A DNA stretch of 64,000 nucleotides from Aquamicrobium sp. LC103 (GCF_001014615.2 NZ_LBCQ02000002.1:248001-312000), one strand, 5' to 3'; shown: positions 50,391 to 60,678, counted from the stretch's first letter. Numbers and translations are program-made. Notes: generated by a model from the letters alone, not told the origin.

Positions 50391-51847
50391 GGGCTTTCGA
50401 CGTTCCCCGTCTCGACATAGACCGACTTGACCTGCGAGTAGTGGGCGAGCGCCTCGAGCGCGTTCTCGCGGCCGATGCCGGATTGCTTGTAGCCGCCGAA
50501 GGGCATTTCTACGGGCGTGAGATTGTAGGCGTTGATCCAGCAGGTGCCGGCCTGCAACTCGCCGATCACGCGATGCGCGCGCGGCAGATCCCGTGTGAAG
50601 ACGCCGGCTGCAAGGCCGAATTCGGTCGCGTTGGCGCGCTCGATCACTTCGTCCTCGCTGTCGAAGGAAAGCACGCTCATCACCGGCCCGAAAATTTCCT
50701 CCCGGGCGATGCGCATCCCGTCCCTCACGCCGGTGAAGACGGTGGGTTCGACGAAAAAGCCATCCTCGAAGCCTTGCAGGGACGGTGCTCCGCCGCCGCA
50801 GGCGAGCGTGGCGCCTTCCTGTCTGCCGGTTTCAATGTATGCGGCGACCTTCTCGTGTTGCGCCTTGTTGATGAGCGGTCCCATCTGCGTATCGGGATCG
50901 AGCGGGTCGCCGATGCGGATATTCTTCGTCCGCTCGACCAGGCGGTCGATGAAACGGTCGTGCAGGCCCTTGTGGACGAAGACGCGCGTGCCGTTGGAGC
51001 AGACCTGGCCGGTGGAATAGAAATTACCGAGCATTGCGCCGCCGATCGCATTTTCGAGATCGGCGTCCTCGAAGACGATGAGAGGCGACTTTCCGCCAAG
51101 CTCCATCGTCGCATGCTTCATCCTGGAGCCGGCGAGCGACAGCACCTTGCGGCCGGTCGGCACCGAACCGGTCACGGAAACCTTGGCCACGACGTCATGC
51201 TCGACGAGGGCGGCTCCGACGTCGCCATAGCCTTGCACGACGTTGAAGAGCCCGTCGGGAAGGCCCGCTTCGGTATAAATCTCGGCCAGCGCCAGGGCGG
51301 AAAGCGGCGTGTTTTCCGATGGCTTGAACACCATGGCATTGCCCATGGCGAGCGCCGGAGCCGACTTCCAGCCGGCGATCTGAATAGGGTAGTTCCATGC
51401 CCCGATGCCCACGCACACGCCGAGTGCTTCGCGCCGCGTATAAGCGAAGGGGCCGCCGAGTTCGATGAATTCGCCATTGTAGGCTGCCACCGCACCGCCG
51501 AAATATTCGAGACAGTCCGCGGCGGAAGGCGCATCGGCGACCAGTGTTTCCTGTATCGCCTTGCCCGTGTCCAGCGTTTCCAGCCGGCCGAGCTCCTCGT
51601 TGCGGACGCGCAGAATGTCGGCGGCGCGACGCAGGATGCGGCCGCGCTCGACCGGTTTCATCCGTGCCCATGCGACTTGTGCCGCGCGCGCCGCCTCGAC
51701 CGCCAGTTCGACGACATTGGGGGTCGCCGAGTGCAGCGTCGCGATCGTCTCGCCGGTCGCCGGATAGATGACCTGAATGGCCGCGCCCTGTTCGTCTTCC
51801 ACGAACCGGCCGTTGATGTAGTGGGAGGCTTTCGGCTGGGCTTTCAT
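50384..51847 (-). CDS. betB: Betaine-aldehyde dehydrogenase
   Basis: Oxidises betaine aldehyde to glycine betaine with NAD, the second step of choline oxidation. The 487-residue protein is an aldehyde dehydrogenase with general base Glu 249 (MELGGKSP) and nucleophile Cys 283 in GQVCSNGTR. The family segments [16 protein letters not shown] and [21 protein letters not shown] are also clear. The Asn-Tyr-Pro-Ile-Gln segment and operon with betA and betI support the betB name. ATG at 51847 with GGGAGAA upstream; the longer frame was dropped. Confidence 0.95.
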   Translation of the reverse strand: MKAQPKASHYINGRFVEDEQGAAIQVIYPATGETIATLHSATPNVVELAVEAARAAQVAWARMKPVERGRILRRAADILRVRNEELGRLETLDTGKAIQETLVADAPSAADCLEYFGGAVAAYNGEFIELGGPFAYTRREALGVCVGIGAWNYPIQIAGWKSAPALAMGNAMVFKPSENTPLSALALAEIYTEAGLPDGLFNVVQGYGDVGAALVEHDVVAKVSVTGSVPTGRKVLSLAGSRMKHATMELGGKSPLIVFEDADLENAIGGAMLGNFYSTGQVCSNGTRVFVHKGLHDRFIDRLVERTKNIRIGDPLDPDTQMGPLINKAQHEKVAAYIETGRQEGATLACGGGAPSLQGFEDGFFVEPTVFTGVRDGMRIAREEIFGPVMSVLSFDSEDEVIERANATEFGLAAGVFTRDLPRAHRVIGELQAGTCWINAYNLTPVEMPFGGYKQSGIGRENALEALAHYSQVKSVYVETGNVESPY

Positions 51848-51887
51848 GGGGTTCTCCCTGGTGACGCGCCGTGATTGAACTCGCGCG

Positions 51888-52034
51888 TCAGTTCTGTTCC
51901 ACCGAGATGCCGCTCTCGTCGAGCCTGATTTCGACGCCTTCCGGCTTCGATTCCTGGCGCCACACATAGGCGCCCAGCACGATCACCGCCACGAGCAGCG
52001 CGCCGATCAAGAGATAGAGCTGGTTCTGTTTCAT
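51888..52034 (-). CDS. Small single-helix membrane protein between betA and betB
   Basis: A 48-residue protein: a polar start MKQNQ, one strong membrane helix ([20 protein letters not shown], residues 6-25), then a charged tail ending in VEQN with acidic and basic residues. AAAGGACAG precedes the ATG, an excellent ribosome site for so short a gene. It lies in the betI-betA-betB transcript, 70 bases after betA and 40 before betB. The tail should face the cytoplasm or periplasm depending on orientation; positive residues just after the helix suggest a cytoplasmic tail. No function known to me. Confidence 0.75.
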   Translation of the reverse strand: MKQNQLYLLIGALLVAVIVLGAYVWRQESKPEGVEIRLDESGISVEQN

Positions 52035-52104
52035 CGACTGTCCTTTTTCAAAGCCAATTGGTCGATCTATAGCCGAATTCTCGAAGATGCGAACCGGCCA
52101 CCGC

Positions 52105-53757
52105 TCAGCGGTCGGACTCACGCCAGCGCGGATTGATCCACGGCCGCTGGTTGGACGGCGCGAGCGGCTGCTTGCCGAGAATATGGTCGGAGGCCTTCTC
52201 GCCCACCATGATCGACGGTGCGTTGAGATTGCCGTTGGTGATGCGCGGAAAGATGGAGGAATCCGCGACGCGCAAGCCTTCCACGCCGATAACGCGGCAT
52301 TCGGGGTCGACCACGCTCGTCGGATCGTCGGCGCGGCCCATGCGGCAGGTGCCGCAAGGATGATAGGCGCTTTCGGCGTGCGCGCGAATGAAGTCGTCGA
52401 GCTCCTCGTCGCTCTGCACATGTGCGCCCGGCGAAATTTCGCGCCCGCGAAATTCGTCGAAGGCGGGCTGGGAGAATATCTCGCGCGTCAGCCTGATGCA
52501 GCGCCGGAAGTCGGTCCAGTCTTCCTCGTGCGACATGTAGTTGAAGCGGATGGCTGGCCGTTCCCAAGGGTCGGGCGAGCGCAGCGTGACGGAGCCGCGC
52601 GACTTCGACCGCATCGGCCCGACATGCGCCTGGAAGCCATGCGACCTGGCGGCGGCCTTGCCGTCATAGCGGATCGCGACCGGAATGAAGTGATACTGGA
52701 TGTCGGGGTAGTTGACCCCGGCGGCGGAGCGCACGAAGGCGGCCGCCTCGAAATGATTGCTGGCGCCGAGCCCCGATTTGAACAGCAGCCATTCGGCGCC
52801 GATCAGCGCCTTGGAAAAGAGGTTCAGCTTCGAATAGAGCGTGATCGGCTTGACGGACTCCTGCTGGATGTAGAGCTCCATATGGTCCTGCAGGTTCCGG
52901 CCGACGCCGGGACGGTCGGCGGCCACTTCTATGCCGTGGCTTGCAAGATGGGCGGCGGGTCCGATACCCGACAGCATCAGCAGTTTCGGCGAGTTGATCG
53001 ACGAGGCGGCGACGACGACCTCACGTCGCGCCTTAACGACTTGAATCTGTTTGCGAGCTTCGATCTCCACCCCGACGGCGCGTTGATTCTCGATGATCAC
53101 GCGCCGCGCGAAGCCGTTGACGAGACTCACATTTTTCCGCTTCAACGCCGGCCGCAGATAGGCATTGGCGGCCGACCAGCGCCGCCCGAGATGGATCGTC
53201 TGCTCCATCGCTCCGAAACCTTCCTGCTTGGAGCCGTTATAGTCGTCGGTCAGCTCGAAACCGGCCTGCCTGCCGGCTTCCGCGAATGCGTGATAGAGCG
53301 GGTTGGCGCGCGAGCCGCGCTGCACGTGCAGGGGCCCCGAGGTGCCACGCCATCCGGCCTCGCCGCCATGCGAATGCTCCATCCGCTTGAAATAGGGCAG
53401 CACGTCCGCAGAGGCCCAGCCGCTGGCGCCGGCCTCCGCCCAGTGGTCGAAGTCGCGAGCGTGGCCGCGCACATAGACCATGCCGTTGATGGAGGAAGAG
53501 CCGCCGATGACCTTGCCGCGCGGCGTTGCAAGTATACGGCCGCCGAGATGCGGCTCGGGCTCGCTGGAAAAGCCCCAGTCGTAGCGCGACATGTTCATGG
53601 GAAAGGAAAGCGCGGCCGGCATCTGAATGAACGGGCCGATATCCGTGCCGCCATATTCGATGACGATGACGGAATTCCTGCCATCCTCGGACAGGCGATA
53701 GGCCATCGCCGCGCCGGCCGAGCCCGAGCCAACGATGACGAAATCAGCTTCGAGCAT
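52105..53757 (-). CDS. betA: Choline dehydrogenase
   Basis: A 550-residue FAD-dependent GMC oxidoreductase that converts choline to betaine aldehyde. The FAD-binding loop GSGSAG is at residues 10-15. GMC signatures are present: [17 protein letters not shown] and the [15 protein letters not shown] segment, with the C-terminal catalytic His-Asn region [10 protein letters not shown]...VVDPECRV...[19 protein letters not shown]. It sits between betI and betB, as in other rhizobia. GAGG lies seven bases before the ATG at 53757; a GTG four codons upstream is weaker. Confidence 0.95.
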   Translation of the reverse strand: MLEADFVIVGSGSAGAAMAYRLSEDGRNSVIVIEYGGTDIGPFIQMPAALSFPMNMSRYDWGFSSEPEPHLGGRILATPRGKVIGGSSSINGMVYVRGHARDFDHWAEAGASGWASADVLPYFKRMEHSHGGEAGWRGTSGPLHVQRGSRANPLYHAFAEAGRQAGFELTDDYNGSKQEGFGAMEQTIHLGRRWSAANAYLRPALKRKNVSLVNGFARRVIIENQRAVGVEIEARKQIQVVKARREVVVAASSINSPKLLMLSGIGPAAHLASHGIEVAADRPGVGRNLQDHMELYIQQESVKPITLYSKLNLFSKALIGAEWLLFKSGLGASNHFEAAAFVRSAAGVNYPDIQYHFIPVAIRYDGKAAARSHGFQAHVGPMRSKSRGSVTLRSPDPWERPAIRFNYMSHEEDWTDFRRCIRLTREIFSQPAFDEFRGREISPGAHVQSDEELDDFIRAHAESAYHPCGTCRMGRADDPTSVVDPECRVIGVEGLRVADSSIFPRITNGNLNAPSIMVGEKASDHILGKQPLAPSNQRPWINPRWRESDR

Positions 53758-53856
53758 CGTGCGCCTCACGGGAAGGTTGCTGTTTTTTCGGTTGCTTCAG
53801 GCCTGTCCGGCAGGACAGAGGGGCGTGCGAAGGGACGCGGTTTTTCCGGGTCTGGT

Positions 53857-54450
53857 TCATCGTTTCCGGCCCCCGCCCGCCAGCTTCGTTTCGAGATAGT
53901 CCTCGATCAGCGCGATCGCGGAGCGCCTGTCCGGGGCCCCGTCCTTCAAGGCCTGGCGGATATAGAGCCCGTCGATGAGGGCGGCCGCGCCCTCGGCCAC
54001 GCGGAGGGCTTCCTCCGGCGGAAGCAGCGGCCGCAGCCCGCTCATCAGGTTCGAATGCAGTCGGTGCGCATAGACCTGTAGCAGGCGACGCATCGGCGCC
54101 GATCTCTGCGCTTCCACGTAGAAGGCGAGCCAGGCCGCGATCGTGCTTGGACGAAACTGCTCGGCGGAGAAGTTGAGCGAAACCACGGCGCTGACGCGTG
54201 AGCGCGCGTCCGGTGCCTGGCGCAGCGCCCTGACGGCGTCGGCGCCGAGTTCGCGCAATATATGGCGCATGGTGGCTTCGAGAAGGTCCTCCTTGCCGCC
54301 GAAATAATGATGCGCCAGCGCGGGCGAGACGCCGGCGCGTCCGGCAATGTCCGACATGGTGACGTCGAGCGACCCGCGCTCGCCTATGGCGAGGATGGCG
54401 GCATCGATGAGCGCTTTGCGGCGCAGTGGTTCCATTCCGATCTTGGGCAT
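53857..54450 (-). CDS. betI: TetR-family repressor BetI
   Basis: A 197-residue TetR regulator that in other bacteria represses bet genes and responds to choline. The helix-turn-helix is at about residues 31-50 ([20 protein letters not shown]), preceded by [17 protein letters not shown]. The C-terminal ligand domain has the BetI-like segments [14 protein letters not shown] and [11 protein letters not shown]. It heads the leftward bet operon and is divergent from the thiolase-SDR pair, with a palindrome in between that suits a TetR-family operator. Confidence 0.93.
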   Translation of the reverse strand: MPKIGMEPLRRKALIDAAILAIGERGSLDVTMSDIAGRAGVSPALAHHYFGGKEDLLEATMRHILRELGADAVRALRQAPDARSRVSAVVSLNFSAEQFRPSTIAAWLAFYVEAQRSAPMRRLLQVYAHRLHSNLMSGLRPLLPPEEALRVAEGAAALIDGLYIRQALKDGAPDRRSAIALIEDYLETKLAGGGRKR

Positions 54451-54468
54451 GCGGCAAGGTTATTTTTA

Positions 54469-54486
54469 ATTGACTGATCACTCAAT
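54469..54486. promoter_or_regulatory. Probable BetI operator
   Basis: An 18-base near-perfect palindrome, ATTGACTGATCACTCAAT (16 of 18 positions symmetric), lies 19 bases before the betI ATG and 125 bases before the thiolase ATG. The arms TTGA/TCAA with a central TGATCA are of the size TetR-family dimers bind, and Thr/Leu-like TTGA...TCAA cores are reported for BetI sites. It is the only such palindrome in the 160-base divergent region, so it may control both directions. Confidence 0.65.
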
Positions 54487-54610
54487 AAAAACTTTCGCAC
54501 GCCGATGCAAAACGGCTTTACTGCGCTGCACAAAAAGTTCATTCTTGAACAATATTGAGGCGAGCGGCATGGCCGCCGTCGTGATAGAGTTGGATTCCAG
54601 GGAGAAGAAA

Positions 54611-55777
54611 ATGACCGCATGCATCGTGGGCTGGGCCCATTCACCGTTCGGAAAGCTGACCGATGAGACGCTCGAGAGCCTGATCGTCAAGGTGACGCTG
54701 GAAGCGCTAGATCATGCGGGCATAGGCCCGGACGATGTCGACGAAATCGTGTTCGGCCATTTCAATGCCGGCTTCTCGCCCCAGGATTTCACCGCCAGCC
54801 TCGTGCTGCAGGCCGACGACCGGTTCCGCTTCAAGCCGGCGACGCGGGTAGAAAACGCCTGTGCGACCGGTTCGGCCGCCGTGCGTCAGGGCATCCGGGC
54901 GATCGAGGCGCGCGCGGCGCGCATCGTGCTCGTCGTCGGCGCGGAACAGATGACGGCAACGCCGGGTCCGGAGATACAGAAGAACCTCGTAAAGGCTTCC
55001 TACCTGCCGGAAGAGGGCGACACGCCGGCGGGTTTCGCCGGTCTCTTCGGCAAGATCGCGGCTGCCTATTTCCAGCGCCACGGCGACCAGTCCGACGCGC
55101 TCGCCTATATCGCCGCCAAGAACCACAAGAACGGTGTCGACAACCCTTACGCGCAGATGCGCAAGGATTTCGGCTTCGATTTCTGCCGTCATGAAAGCGA
55201 GAAGAATCCCTACGTCGCCGGGCCGCTGAAGCGCACCGACTGCTCGCTGGTTTCGGACGGCGCGGCCGCGATCGTGCTTGCCGACACGGAGACCGCGCTT
55301 CGCATGCGCAGGGCCGTGGCCTTCCGCGCCAACGAGCACGTGCAGGATTTCCTGCCGATGTCGAAACGCGACATCCTGCTGTTCGAAGGCTGCGAGGAGG
55401 CATGGAGCCGCGCGCTCGCCGGGGCGGGCGTTGCGCTGGACGACCTCTCCTTCGTGGAGACGCATGACTGCTTCACGATCGCCGAGCTGATCGAATATGA
55501 GGCGATGGGCCTTGCCAAGCGCGGCGAGGGCGCGCGCATCGCGCTGGAGGGGCAAACGCAGAAGGGCGGCCGGTTGCCGGTCAACCCGTCCGGAGGCCTC
55601 AAGGCGAAGGGCCACCCGATCGGCGCCACCGGCGTTTCCATGCATGCGCTGACGGCGATGCAGCTCACCGGCGAGGCTGGCGGCATCCAGGTGGAAAACG
55701 CCAAGCTCGGCGGCATCTTCAACATGGGCGGCGCCGCGGTCGCCAACTACGTCTCCATCCTCGAAAGGATCAAATGA
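54611..55777 (+). CDS. Thiolase-family acetyl-CoA acyltransferase
   Basis: A 388-residue thiolase of the SCP2/lipid-transfer-like branch. The nucleophilic Cys is residue 84 in [11 protein letters not shown], the second-site Cys/His region reads [16 protein letters not shown], and GHPIGATG marks the C-terminal CoA-binding loop. It would cleave or form a C-C bond on an acyl-CoA. GGGAGAAG precedes the ATG at 54611, which starts the conserved N-terminus; the frame remains open upstream through the operator but is not believable there. It overlaps the SDR gene by four bases. Role beside bet genes unknown. Confidence 0.88.
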   Translation: MTACIVGWAHSPFGKLTDETLESLIVKVTLEALDHAGIGPDDVDEIVFGHFNAGFSPQDFTASLVLQADDRFRFKPATRVENACATGSAAVRQGIRAIEARAARIVLVVGAEQMTATPGPEIQKNLVKASYLPEEGDTPAGFAGLFGKIAAAYFQRHGDQSDALAYIAAKNHKNGVDNPYAQMRKDFGFDFCRHESEKNPYVAGPLKRTDCSLVSDGAAAIVLADTETALRMRRAVAFRANEHVQDFLPMSKRDILLFEGCEEAWSRALAGAGVALDDLSFVETHDCFTIAELIEYEAMGLAKRGEGARIALEGQTQKGGRLPVNPSGGLKAKGHPIGATGVSMHALTAMQLTGEAGGIQVENAKLGGIFNMGGAAVANYVSILERIK

Positions 55778-56517
55778 AGCCATCGGCCGTCGTCACCGGG
55801 GGCGCTTCCGGCATCGGCCTTGCCGCTGTCGAACGCCTTCTCGACGACGGCTGGCCGGTGACGGTGATCGATACCGATATGGAGAAGCTGGCCGAGGCCG
55901 AGGATATCTTCTCGGGCGAGAACATTGCATTCATCAATGCCGACGTGACCGACGAGGAGGAAATCGCGGAAGCCTTCGACCGGGCGGTCGATGTGCTGGG
56001 GCCGCTCGGCGGTCTCGTCAATTCCGCCGGCGTCGCACGCGACATGCCGGCGGAGGAGACCACGAGCGAACTCTTTCGCGAGATGCTGGACGTCAATCTC
56101 GTCGGCTCCTTCATCACCGCCAGGGCGGCGCTGGAGCGCATGGCCGATACGCTGGCGATCGTGAACGTCGCCTCGGTGTCCGGGCTGAAAGCCAATCACG
56201 GACGTGTCGCCTACGGCGCCTCCAAGGCCGGCGTGAAGCTGATGACGGAAGCGTTGGCGCTGGAGTGGGCGGAGCACGAGGTGCGGGTGAATTGCGTCGC
56301 GCCCGGCGTCGTCGACACCCCGCTTTCCGCGCGACTGCATGGTGACGAGGATCGAAGACGGTGGATGGAGCGCGTGCCGCAGCGGCGTTACGGCACCCCA
56401 GACGAGGTGGCAGCGGCGATCGCTTTCCTGCTGTCTCCCGAGGCGAGCTATATCACCGGCCATACGCTCGTCGTCGACGGCGGCTTCATGTCGACGGGGC
56501 TGATGCGCTCGTCGTAG
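55774..56517 (+). CDS. SDR-family NAD(P)-dependent oxidoreductase
   Basis: A 247-residue classical short-chain dehydrogenase. The nucleotide loop TGGASGIG is at 8-15; an acidic residue after the second strand (VIDTDM) suggests NAD over NADP. The catalytic set is Ser 134 or 136 (NVASVSG), Tyr 147 and Lys 151 (YGASK). The end, [12 protein letters not shown], is the family signature. Its ATG overlaps the thiolase stop, so both are one unit, possibly acting on a hydroxyacyl or hydroxy-amine substrate. The last 32 bases overlap the convergent DUF3750 gene. Confidence 0.92.
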   Translation: MKPSAVVTGGASGIGLAAVERLLDDGWPVTVIDTDMEKLAEAEDIFSGENIAFINADVTDEEEIAEAFDRAVDVLGPLGGLVNSAGVARDMPAEETTSELFREMLDVNLVGSFITARAALERMADTLAIVNVASVSGLKANHGRVAYGASKAGVKLMTEALALEWAEHEVRVNCVAPGVVDTPLSARLHGDEDRRRWMERVPQRRYGTPDEVAAAIAFLLSPEASYITGHTLVVDGGFMSTGLMRSS

Positions 56518-57265
56518 GCACGGACGGAAAGAGCCCGATTCGGCCGAATCCAGGTATCTTGAGCGAAGGATGGCGGACGTCTATGCCGGCGACGAGGCCG
56601 CCGAGATGGAATTCGAGTCCGCTCGCCCAACCGATCGTGAAGCCGGTCAACCCTCCGAGCGTGACGCGCAGGTCGAGCCCGTCGGGCGAGAGGCCGATGA
56701 AGCCCATGCCCGGTGCATAGTCCCGCCCGACGGCTGTCGACGGCAAGCGTCCGCCGAAGCCTGGGACGGCGTTGAGGACATAGGCGACGAAGGAGTTGGA
56801 ATTCGGCCCCGGCCAGATCCGGTAGCCGCCGCGCATTGCGTAGGGATAGCTGGCGATCGCCGCATCGAACTCGGGAATCAGCCGCTCCGCGGCTTCGCCA
56901 TGCACCTCGTGCACGATTTCCGGCATGTTCGAGTACCAGTAGGCATCGGCCGGATAGCCATTGCGGCGCACCGGATTTCCCCATCCGACCTTGTCATAAC
57001 GCTCGTACTCGCCGGCGCCGCGACGTTTCATGACGATCCAGCTATGTGACGAAAGCGCGCCCTTCAGGCCGCCGGTTCGCGCGGAAAGGACGTAGATCGC
57101 CGCCGCCCCGTCATCGGACGCGACCGGCAGCAGGCCGCTCGAGCTCCAATTCGCCTCGCGCCAGCTTTGCGGATGCTCCTGGAGCGACCAAGCGGCGAGC
57201 GAAGCCAGCGCCGGGAGAAGGAAAACGACCGCGATGAAGATCGAGACGTGCCTGACGAACCGCAT
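56486..57265 (-). CDS. DUF3750 domain protein
   Basis: About 259 residues. The N-terminus is a Lys/Arg-flanked hydrophobic segment ([19 protein letters not shown]) that could be a signal anchor. The rest is a DUF3750-type soluble domain with conserved [46 protein letters not shown] and GFTIGW segments. The pattern of His, Asn-Ser and Tyr residues hints at an enzyme, but no activity is assigned to the family to my knowledge. Start is uncertain: ATG at 57265 or TTG at 57289; neither has a strong ribosome site. Confidence 0.85.
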   Translation of the reverse strand: MRFVRHVSIFIAVVFLLPALASLAAWSLQEHPQSWREANWSSSGLLPVASDDGAAAIYVLSARTGGLKGALSSHSWIVMKRRGAGEYERYDKVGWGNPVRRNGYPADAYWYSNMPEIVHEVHGEAAERLIPEFDAAIASYPYAMRGGYRIWPGPNSNSFVAYVLNAVPGFGGRLPSTAVGRDYAPGMGFIGLSPDGLDLRVTLGGLTGFTIGWASGLEFHLGGLVAGIDVRHPSLKIPGFGRIGLFPSVPTTSASAPST

Positions 57266-57336
57266 TCGGGGAAAAGCCTTTGCCTTCAAGACCGAGAACT
57301 ACTAACTGCAGGCGATCTGGGATTTTTGGTGGCGCC

Positions 57337-58341
57337 ATGGCAAATCCGATACTGGTTGAAGTGTTTCGCGGCGAGACGGTGGAGAGTGTCCATCGCGGCT
57401 CCGTTGCGGTGGTCGACGGCGACGGCAAGGTGGTCCTGGAGACGGGCGACGTCGATCGCCCGGTGTTCCCGCGCTCGGCGGTGAAGGCGATCCAGGCGCT
57501 GCCTTTCGTGGAATCGGGTGCCGCGGACGCCTATGGCTTCGAGGAGCGGCATATCGCGCTTGCCGGCGCCTCCCATTCGGGCCAGCCGGAACATGCCGAG
57601 CTTGCGCTTTCCATGCTGAAGCGGGCCGGCATGGACGAAACCGCCCTGGAATGCGGTGCGCATTGGCCCACCCGGCAGGACGCGGCGCTCGATCTTGCCC
57701 GGAAGGGCGGTCGGCCTTCTGCTCTGCACAACAATTGTTCCGGCAAGCATTCGGGCTTCGTTTGCACATGCCGCCATCTCGGCATCGACCCGACCGGCTA
57801 TGTGAAGGCCGGGCATAAGTCGCAGGAATTCGTGCGCGAGGCGATGGAAGCGGTGACCGGCGCGGCCCATGCAGCCGCTGCCTGCGGCACGGACGGCTGC
57901 TCGATCCCGACCTATGCGGTGCCGCTCAGGAACCTCGCGCTCGGCTTCGCGCGCATGGCCACCGGCGCGGGGCTGGCGCCTGAAAAGGCGAAAGCCGCGA
58001 AGCGTATCCTTTCCGCCTGCATGGCCGAACCATTCTACGTGGCGGGAACCGATCGCTTCGACACGAGGCTGATGCAGGCCGCGAAAGGGCGGCTGTTCGC
58101 AAAGGTCGGGGCGGAAGGCGTCTATTGCGCCGCCATTCCCGAACTCGGTTTCGGTATTGCGTTGAAATGCGACGACGGCGCCGCGCGTGCGGCCGAGGTG
58201 ATGGTGGCATCGGTGCTGGCGAGGCTGCTTCCCGCCGGCGACCCGCTGGTCGGGGAGCTCGGGGACCTGGCAAACCCGCAATTGACCAACTGGAACGGCA
58301 TCAAGGTGGGAAGACTGCAGCCGGCCGCTACCGTCGATTGA
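57337..58341 (+). CDS. L-asparaginase, Rhizobium etli type II (class 3)
   Basis: A 334-residue asparaginase of the ReAII family, unrelated to the E. coli enzymes. The residues known in ReAII can be matched with an offset of one: Ser 47 and Lys 50 (RSAVK), Ser 79 in GASHSGQ, Cys 134 and Lys 137 in NNCSGKHSG, and Cys 188 (zinc) in GTDGCSIP. The second catalytic Lys may be 256 in FAKVGAEG. It hydrolyses asparagine to aspartate and ammonia in the cytoplasm. GGTGG precedes the ATG. The gene is monocistronic, divergent from DUF3750. Confidence 0.93.
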   Translation: MANPILVEVFRGETVESVHRGSVAVVDGDGKVVLETGDVDRPVFPRSAVKAIQALPFVESGAADAYGFEERHIALAGASHSGQPEHAELALSMLKRAGMDETALECGAHWPTRQDAALDLARKGGRPSALHNNCSGKHSGFVCTCRHLGIDPTGYVKAGHKSQEFVREAMEAVTGAAHAAAACGTDGCSIPTYAVPLRNLALGFARMATGAGLAPEKAKAAKRILSACMAEPFYVAGTDRFDTRLMQAAKGRLFAKVGAEGVYCAAIPELGFGIALKCDDGAARAAEVMVASVLARLLPAGDPLVGELGDLANPQLTNWNGIKVGRLQPAATVD

Positions 58342-58431
58342 TCGTTGCGCCCTGCACCGGCGCGAAAGGCGTAGCCGGCTGACCGGATGACGAGGCTTGT
58401 TCTGAAGCGGAACGAGACCTAAGTTCATTGT

Positions 58432-58908
58432 ATGAGCAGAGCCTTTACCAAGGAACAGGATGGCGACGCTTCACCCGCCGATATCGGCGAGCGGCCCGTC
58501 AGCCAGCACAGGAACCTCGTGACGCCTGAAGGCCTGGCGATGATAGACGCCCAGGTCGCGGAACTGCGCGCGCAACTGGCCATCGCCGAGGGCGAGGGCG
58601 ACAGGGAGAGGATCGGACTGGTCTCGCGTGACCTGCGCTATTGGAACGCGCGGCGCGAGACGGCGGAGCTCTCCGTTCCGGACAAGGACAGCAAGGTCGT
58701 CCGTTTCGGCATGAATGTGGAGATCGTCAATGACGACGACGTCGTTCACCGCTGGAAGATCGTCGGGGAGGACGAGGCCGATGTAAGCGCCGGCAAGATC
58801 TCCCATGTCTCACCGGTGGCGCAGGCGCTTTTCGGCAGGGGCGTCGGAGAGGTCATCACCGTGAACGACAAGGACTGGGAGATCGCGGCGATCGGTACCG
58901 AGGGCTGA
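58432..58908 (+). CDS. GreA/GreB-family transcript cleavage factor
   Basis: A 158-residue Gre-like protein. Residues about 28-80 form the antiparallel coiled coil (LVTPEGLAMIDAQVAELRAQL... then ERIGLVSRDLRYWNARRETAEL), whose tip normally carries acidic residues that reach the RNA polymerase catalytic centre; here the tip has GEGDRER. The C-terminal half is the FKBP-like domain with VGEDEADVSAGKISHVSPVAQALFGRGVGE. This fits GreB-like proteins in rhizobia. The ribosome site is weak. Whether it stimulates cleavage or acts as another secondary-channel factor is unknown. Confidence 0.9.
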   Translation: MSRAFTKEQDGDASPADIGERPVSQHRNLVTPEGLAMIDAQVAELRAQLAIAEGEGDRERIGLVSRDLRYWNARRETAELSVPDKDSKVVRFGMNVEIVNDDDVVHRWKIVGEDEADVSAGKISHVSPVAQALFGRGVGEVITVNDKDWEIAAIGTEG

Positions 58909-59031
58909 GCGTGAGCCGCGAGCCCGGACAGGCGCGGCAGTACATCCTTATTCGAACGAGAAAACGCGGAACGGAAAAGCGACCGACGCATGGCGCCGAT
59001 CGCAATCGAACTTCGTCGGTGACCCGACTGT

Positions 59032-60456
59032 CTACTGCGTCAGCCCCGGGGACTCGTCCAGCCGGTGGGCCGGCAGGCTCTCGCAGAAGACGACGCCATC
59101 CTGCGGGACGCCGCGTCGCTCGGCCTTGAGCGTCGCCACCTTCGGCTCTTCCTGGAGCGGGTAGGTGGTGGTGCCGATGATCTTCTGCGCGTCCTCGGCG
59201 AGGTGCTGGGCGCGATGCGCCCGTGCCTCCAGGACACGCTTTTGCAGATGGCCCTGGGCCAGGCTGGTCAGCAGGCCGCCCTCCGATTCGATCAGCCGGA
59301 ACTCCTCCCAGGCCGCTTCGCACAGCGACGCGGTCAATATGTCGAGGTCTTCCGATCCGGCGGCTGGATTGCCGAGGAAGCTCAGATGGCTCTCATTGGC
59401 CAGAACGAGCTGCGAATTTCTCGCCAGCCGCCGGGCGCGGCGCTCGGCCAAGCCATGCGGCAGCGTATGCGGAAGGACGGTTATGGTGTCGGCACCGCCC
59501 GCCGCCGCCGCGAACGCGGCCATCGACGCACGCAGGATGTTGGTTTCCGGATCGCGGACCGTCATCATGCGATAGGACGTCTCTGCATGGATCTTCGCTG
59601 GCGCCGGCGCGACGCCGCAGGCATCCTGCACCTTCGCCCACAGCCTGCGCATGCCCTGAATCTTGGCCATCGACAGGAACTGATCCTGATCGACCGAGAG
59701 TGCGAAGCCGATATGCGGCATCGCATAGATGAGCGGCTGGCGGGCTTCCTGGAACATGCGCAGATGCGACACGGCCGAGGCGAGCATGACGCCCAGCTCC
59801 TGCGCTTCGGTCGCTCCGGCATTGTGCATTACACGGCCATCGGCTTCCAGAAGAACCGCCGGAATGCCCATGGCGAAGAAGTGGGCGAGCGACTGCGGCA
59901 TCGAAGCGTGAAGTGCTTCGATGGACATGCGCAGACGGCCGTTTCCGGCAAAGATCGCGGCCGGGTCTATGCCGAAGGAAAGGCTGAGCCGTGCGGGATC
60001 GACGCGCTTGCGCCGCATGATCTCGACAATCCAGTCGACCGATGCGCGACTTGCCGGATGGACGTCGATGCGCAGGTAGATCTTGTTCAGCGTGATGGCG
60101 TGAAGCGCGGCCGCAAGCGCCTCCGGCCGCGCCGGCAGGCCATAGCCGAATGCGTTCGGCGCGCCCTCGAAGACGATGGCGAGACCGGTTGCGCCATTGG
60201 CGATGTCCTCCTGGGCCTGCGCGTTGGCGCGCTTGGCGTCGGGATCATCGACCCGTTGGACAATGTTCCACCGCGCGCCGGGACGGGCGTGGAGATCGGC
60301 CAGGTTCTGCCGGTTCCGTTCGAACTGCAGGTCGGAATAGGAAGGCGAAACCGGCGTGCCGCTTCGCGCGAATGCCGACCCATGCGGTCCAAGGCCGAGC
60401 CACTCAGAACGGTCTATCGGCGGAAAACTGCACCTGCTGATGCTCGCCGCTTCCAT
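59032..60456 (-). CDS. Methylmalonyl-CoA mutase-like protein, catalytic barrel only
   Basis: A 474-residue protein equivalent to the N-terminal acyl-CoA-binding TIM barrel of methylmalonyl-CoA mutase. Matching segments include WNIVQRVDDPDA, the FEGAPNAFGYGLP loop, IHAETSYRMMT and ARRLARNSQLVLANESHLSFLGNPAAGS. It ends at a normal stop without the B12-binding domain (no DxHxxG segment). Only 123 bases separate it from the Gre gene, so no lost second half is hidden. It may be the small subunit of a heterodimer or need a separate B12 protein. GGGAGG lies five bases before the ATG. Confidence 0.88.
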   Translation of the reverse strand: MEAASISRCSFPPIDRSEWLGLGPHGSAFARSGTPVSPSYSDLQFERNRQNLADLHARPGARWNIVQRVDDPDAKRANAQAQEDIANGATGLAIVFEGAPNAFGYGLPARPEALAAALHAITLNKIYLRIDVHPASRASVDWIVEIMRRKRVDPARLSLSFGIDPAAIFAGNGRLRMSIEALHASMPQSLAHFFAMGIPAVLLEADGRVMHNAGATEAQELGVMLASAVSHLRMFQEARQPLIYAMPHIGFALSVDQDQFLSMAKIQGMRRLWAKVQDACGVAPAPAKIHAETSYRMMTVRDPETNILRASMAAFAAAAGGADTITVLPHTLPHGLAERRARRLARNSQLVLANESHLSFLGNPAAGSEDLDILTASLCEAAWEEFRLIESEGGLLTSLAQGHLQKRVLEARAHRAQHLAEDAQKIIGTTTYPLQEEPKVATLKAERRGVPQDGVVFCESLPAHRLDESPGLTQ

Positions 60457-60593
60457 TTAGCCTCCCGTCGTTGCCAAAAGGGTTAAGCTGCGCCCGCGAA
60501 CTTAAGGGTCATAACCCCATACCGCAATGCATCATATGCGCATCACGGGACTTTTTCTCGCGTCATGTTACGGCATTGTAGCTTGGGGCACGG

Positions 60594-60624
60594 AATAGTC
60601 CAACGAAACTCTCGTTGGACTATT
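60594..60624. repeat. 13-bp perfect inverted repeat upstream of the DUF853 ATPase gene
   Basis: AATAGTCCAACGA (60594-60606) and TCGTTGGACTATT (60612-60624) are exact reverse complements around AACTC. The flanks GGA and TTTCC continue the symmetry with one extra base. It is too strong for chance and lacks a T-run, so a terminator is unlikely. It stands about 55 bases upstream of a candidate -35 element; a regulator operator is the simplest reading. Confidence 0.85.
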
Positions 60625-60678
60625 TCCTGCGGGGCTTCGCCCTAAGATTCATACCCTATCACCTGAGGATTAACGGCA

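Noticed and set aside
52087-54081. A 664-codon frame antisense to betA and betI
   Set aside because: Covers two confident genes of the bet operon in reverse; no domain visible.
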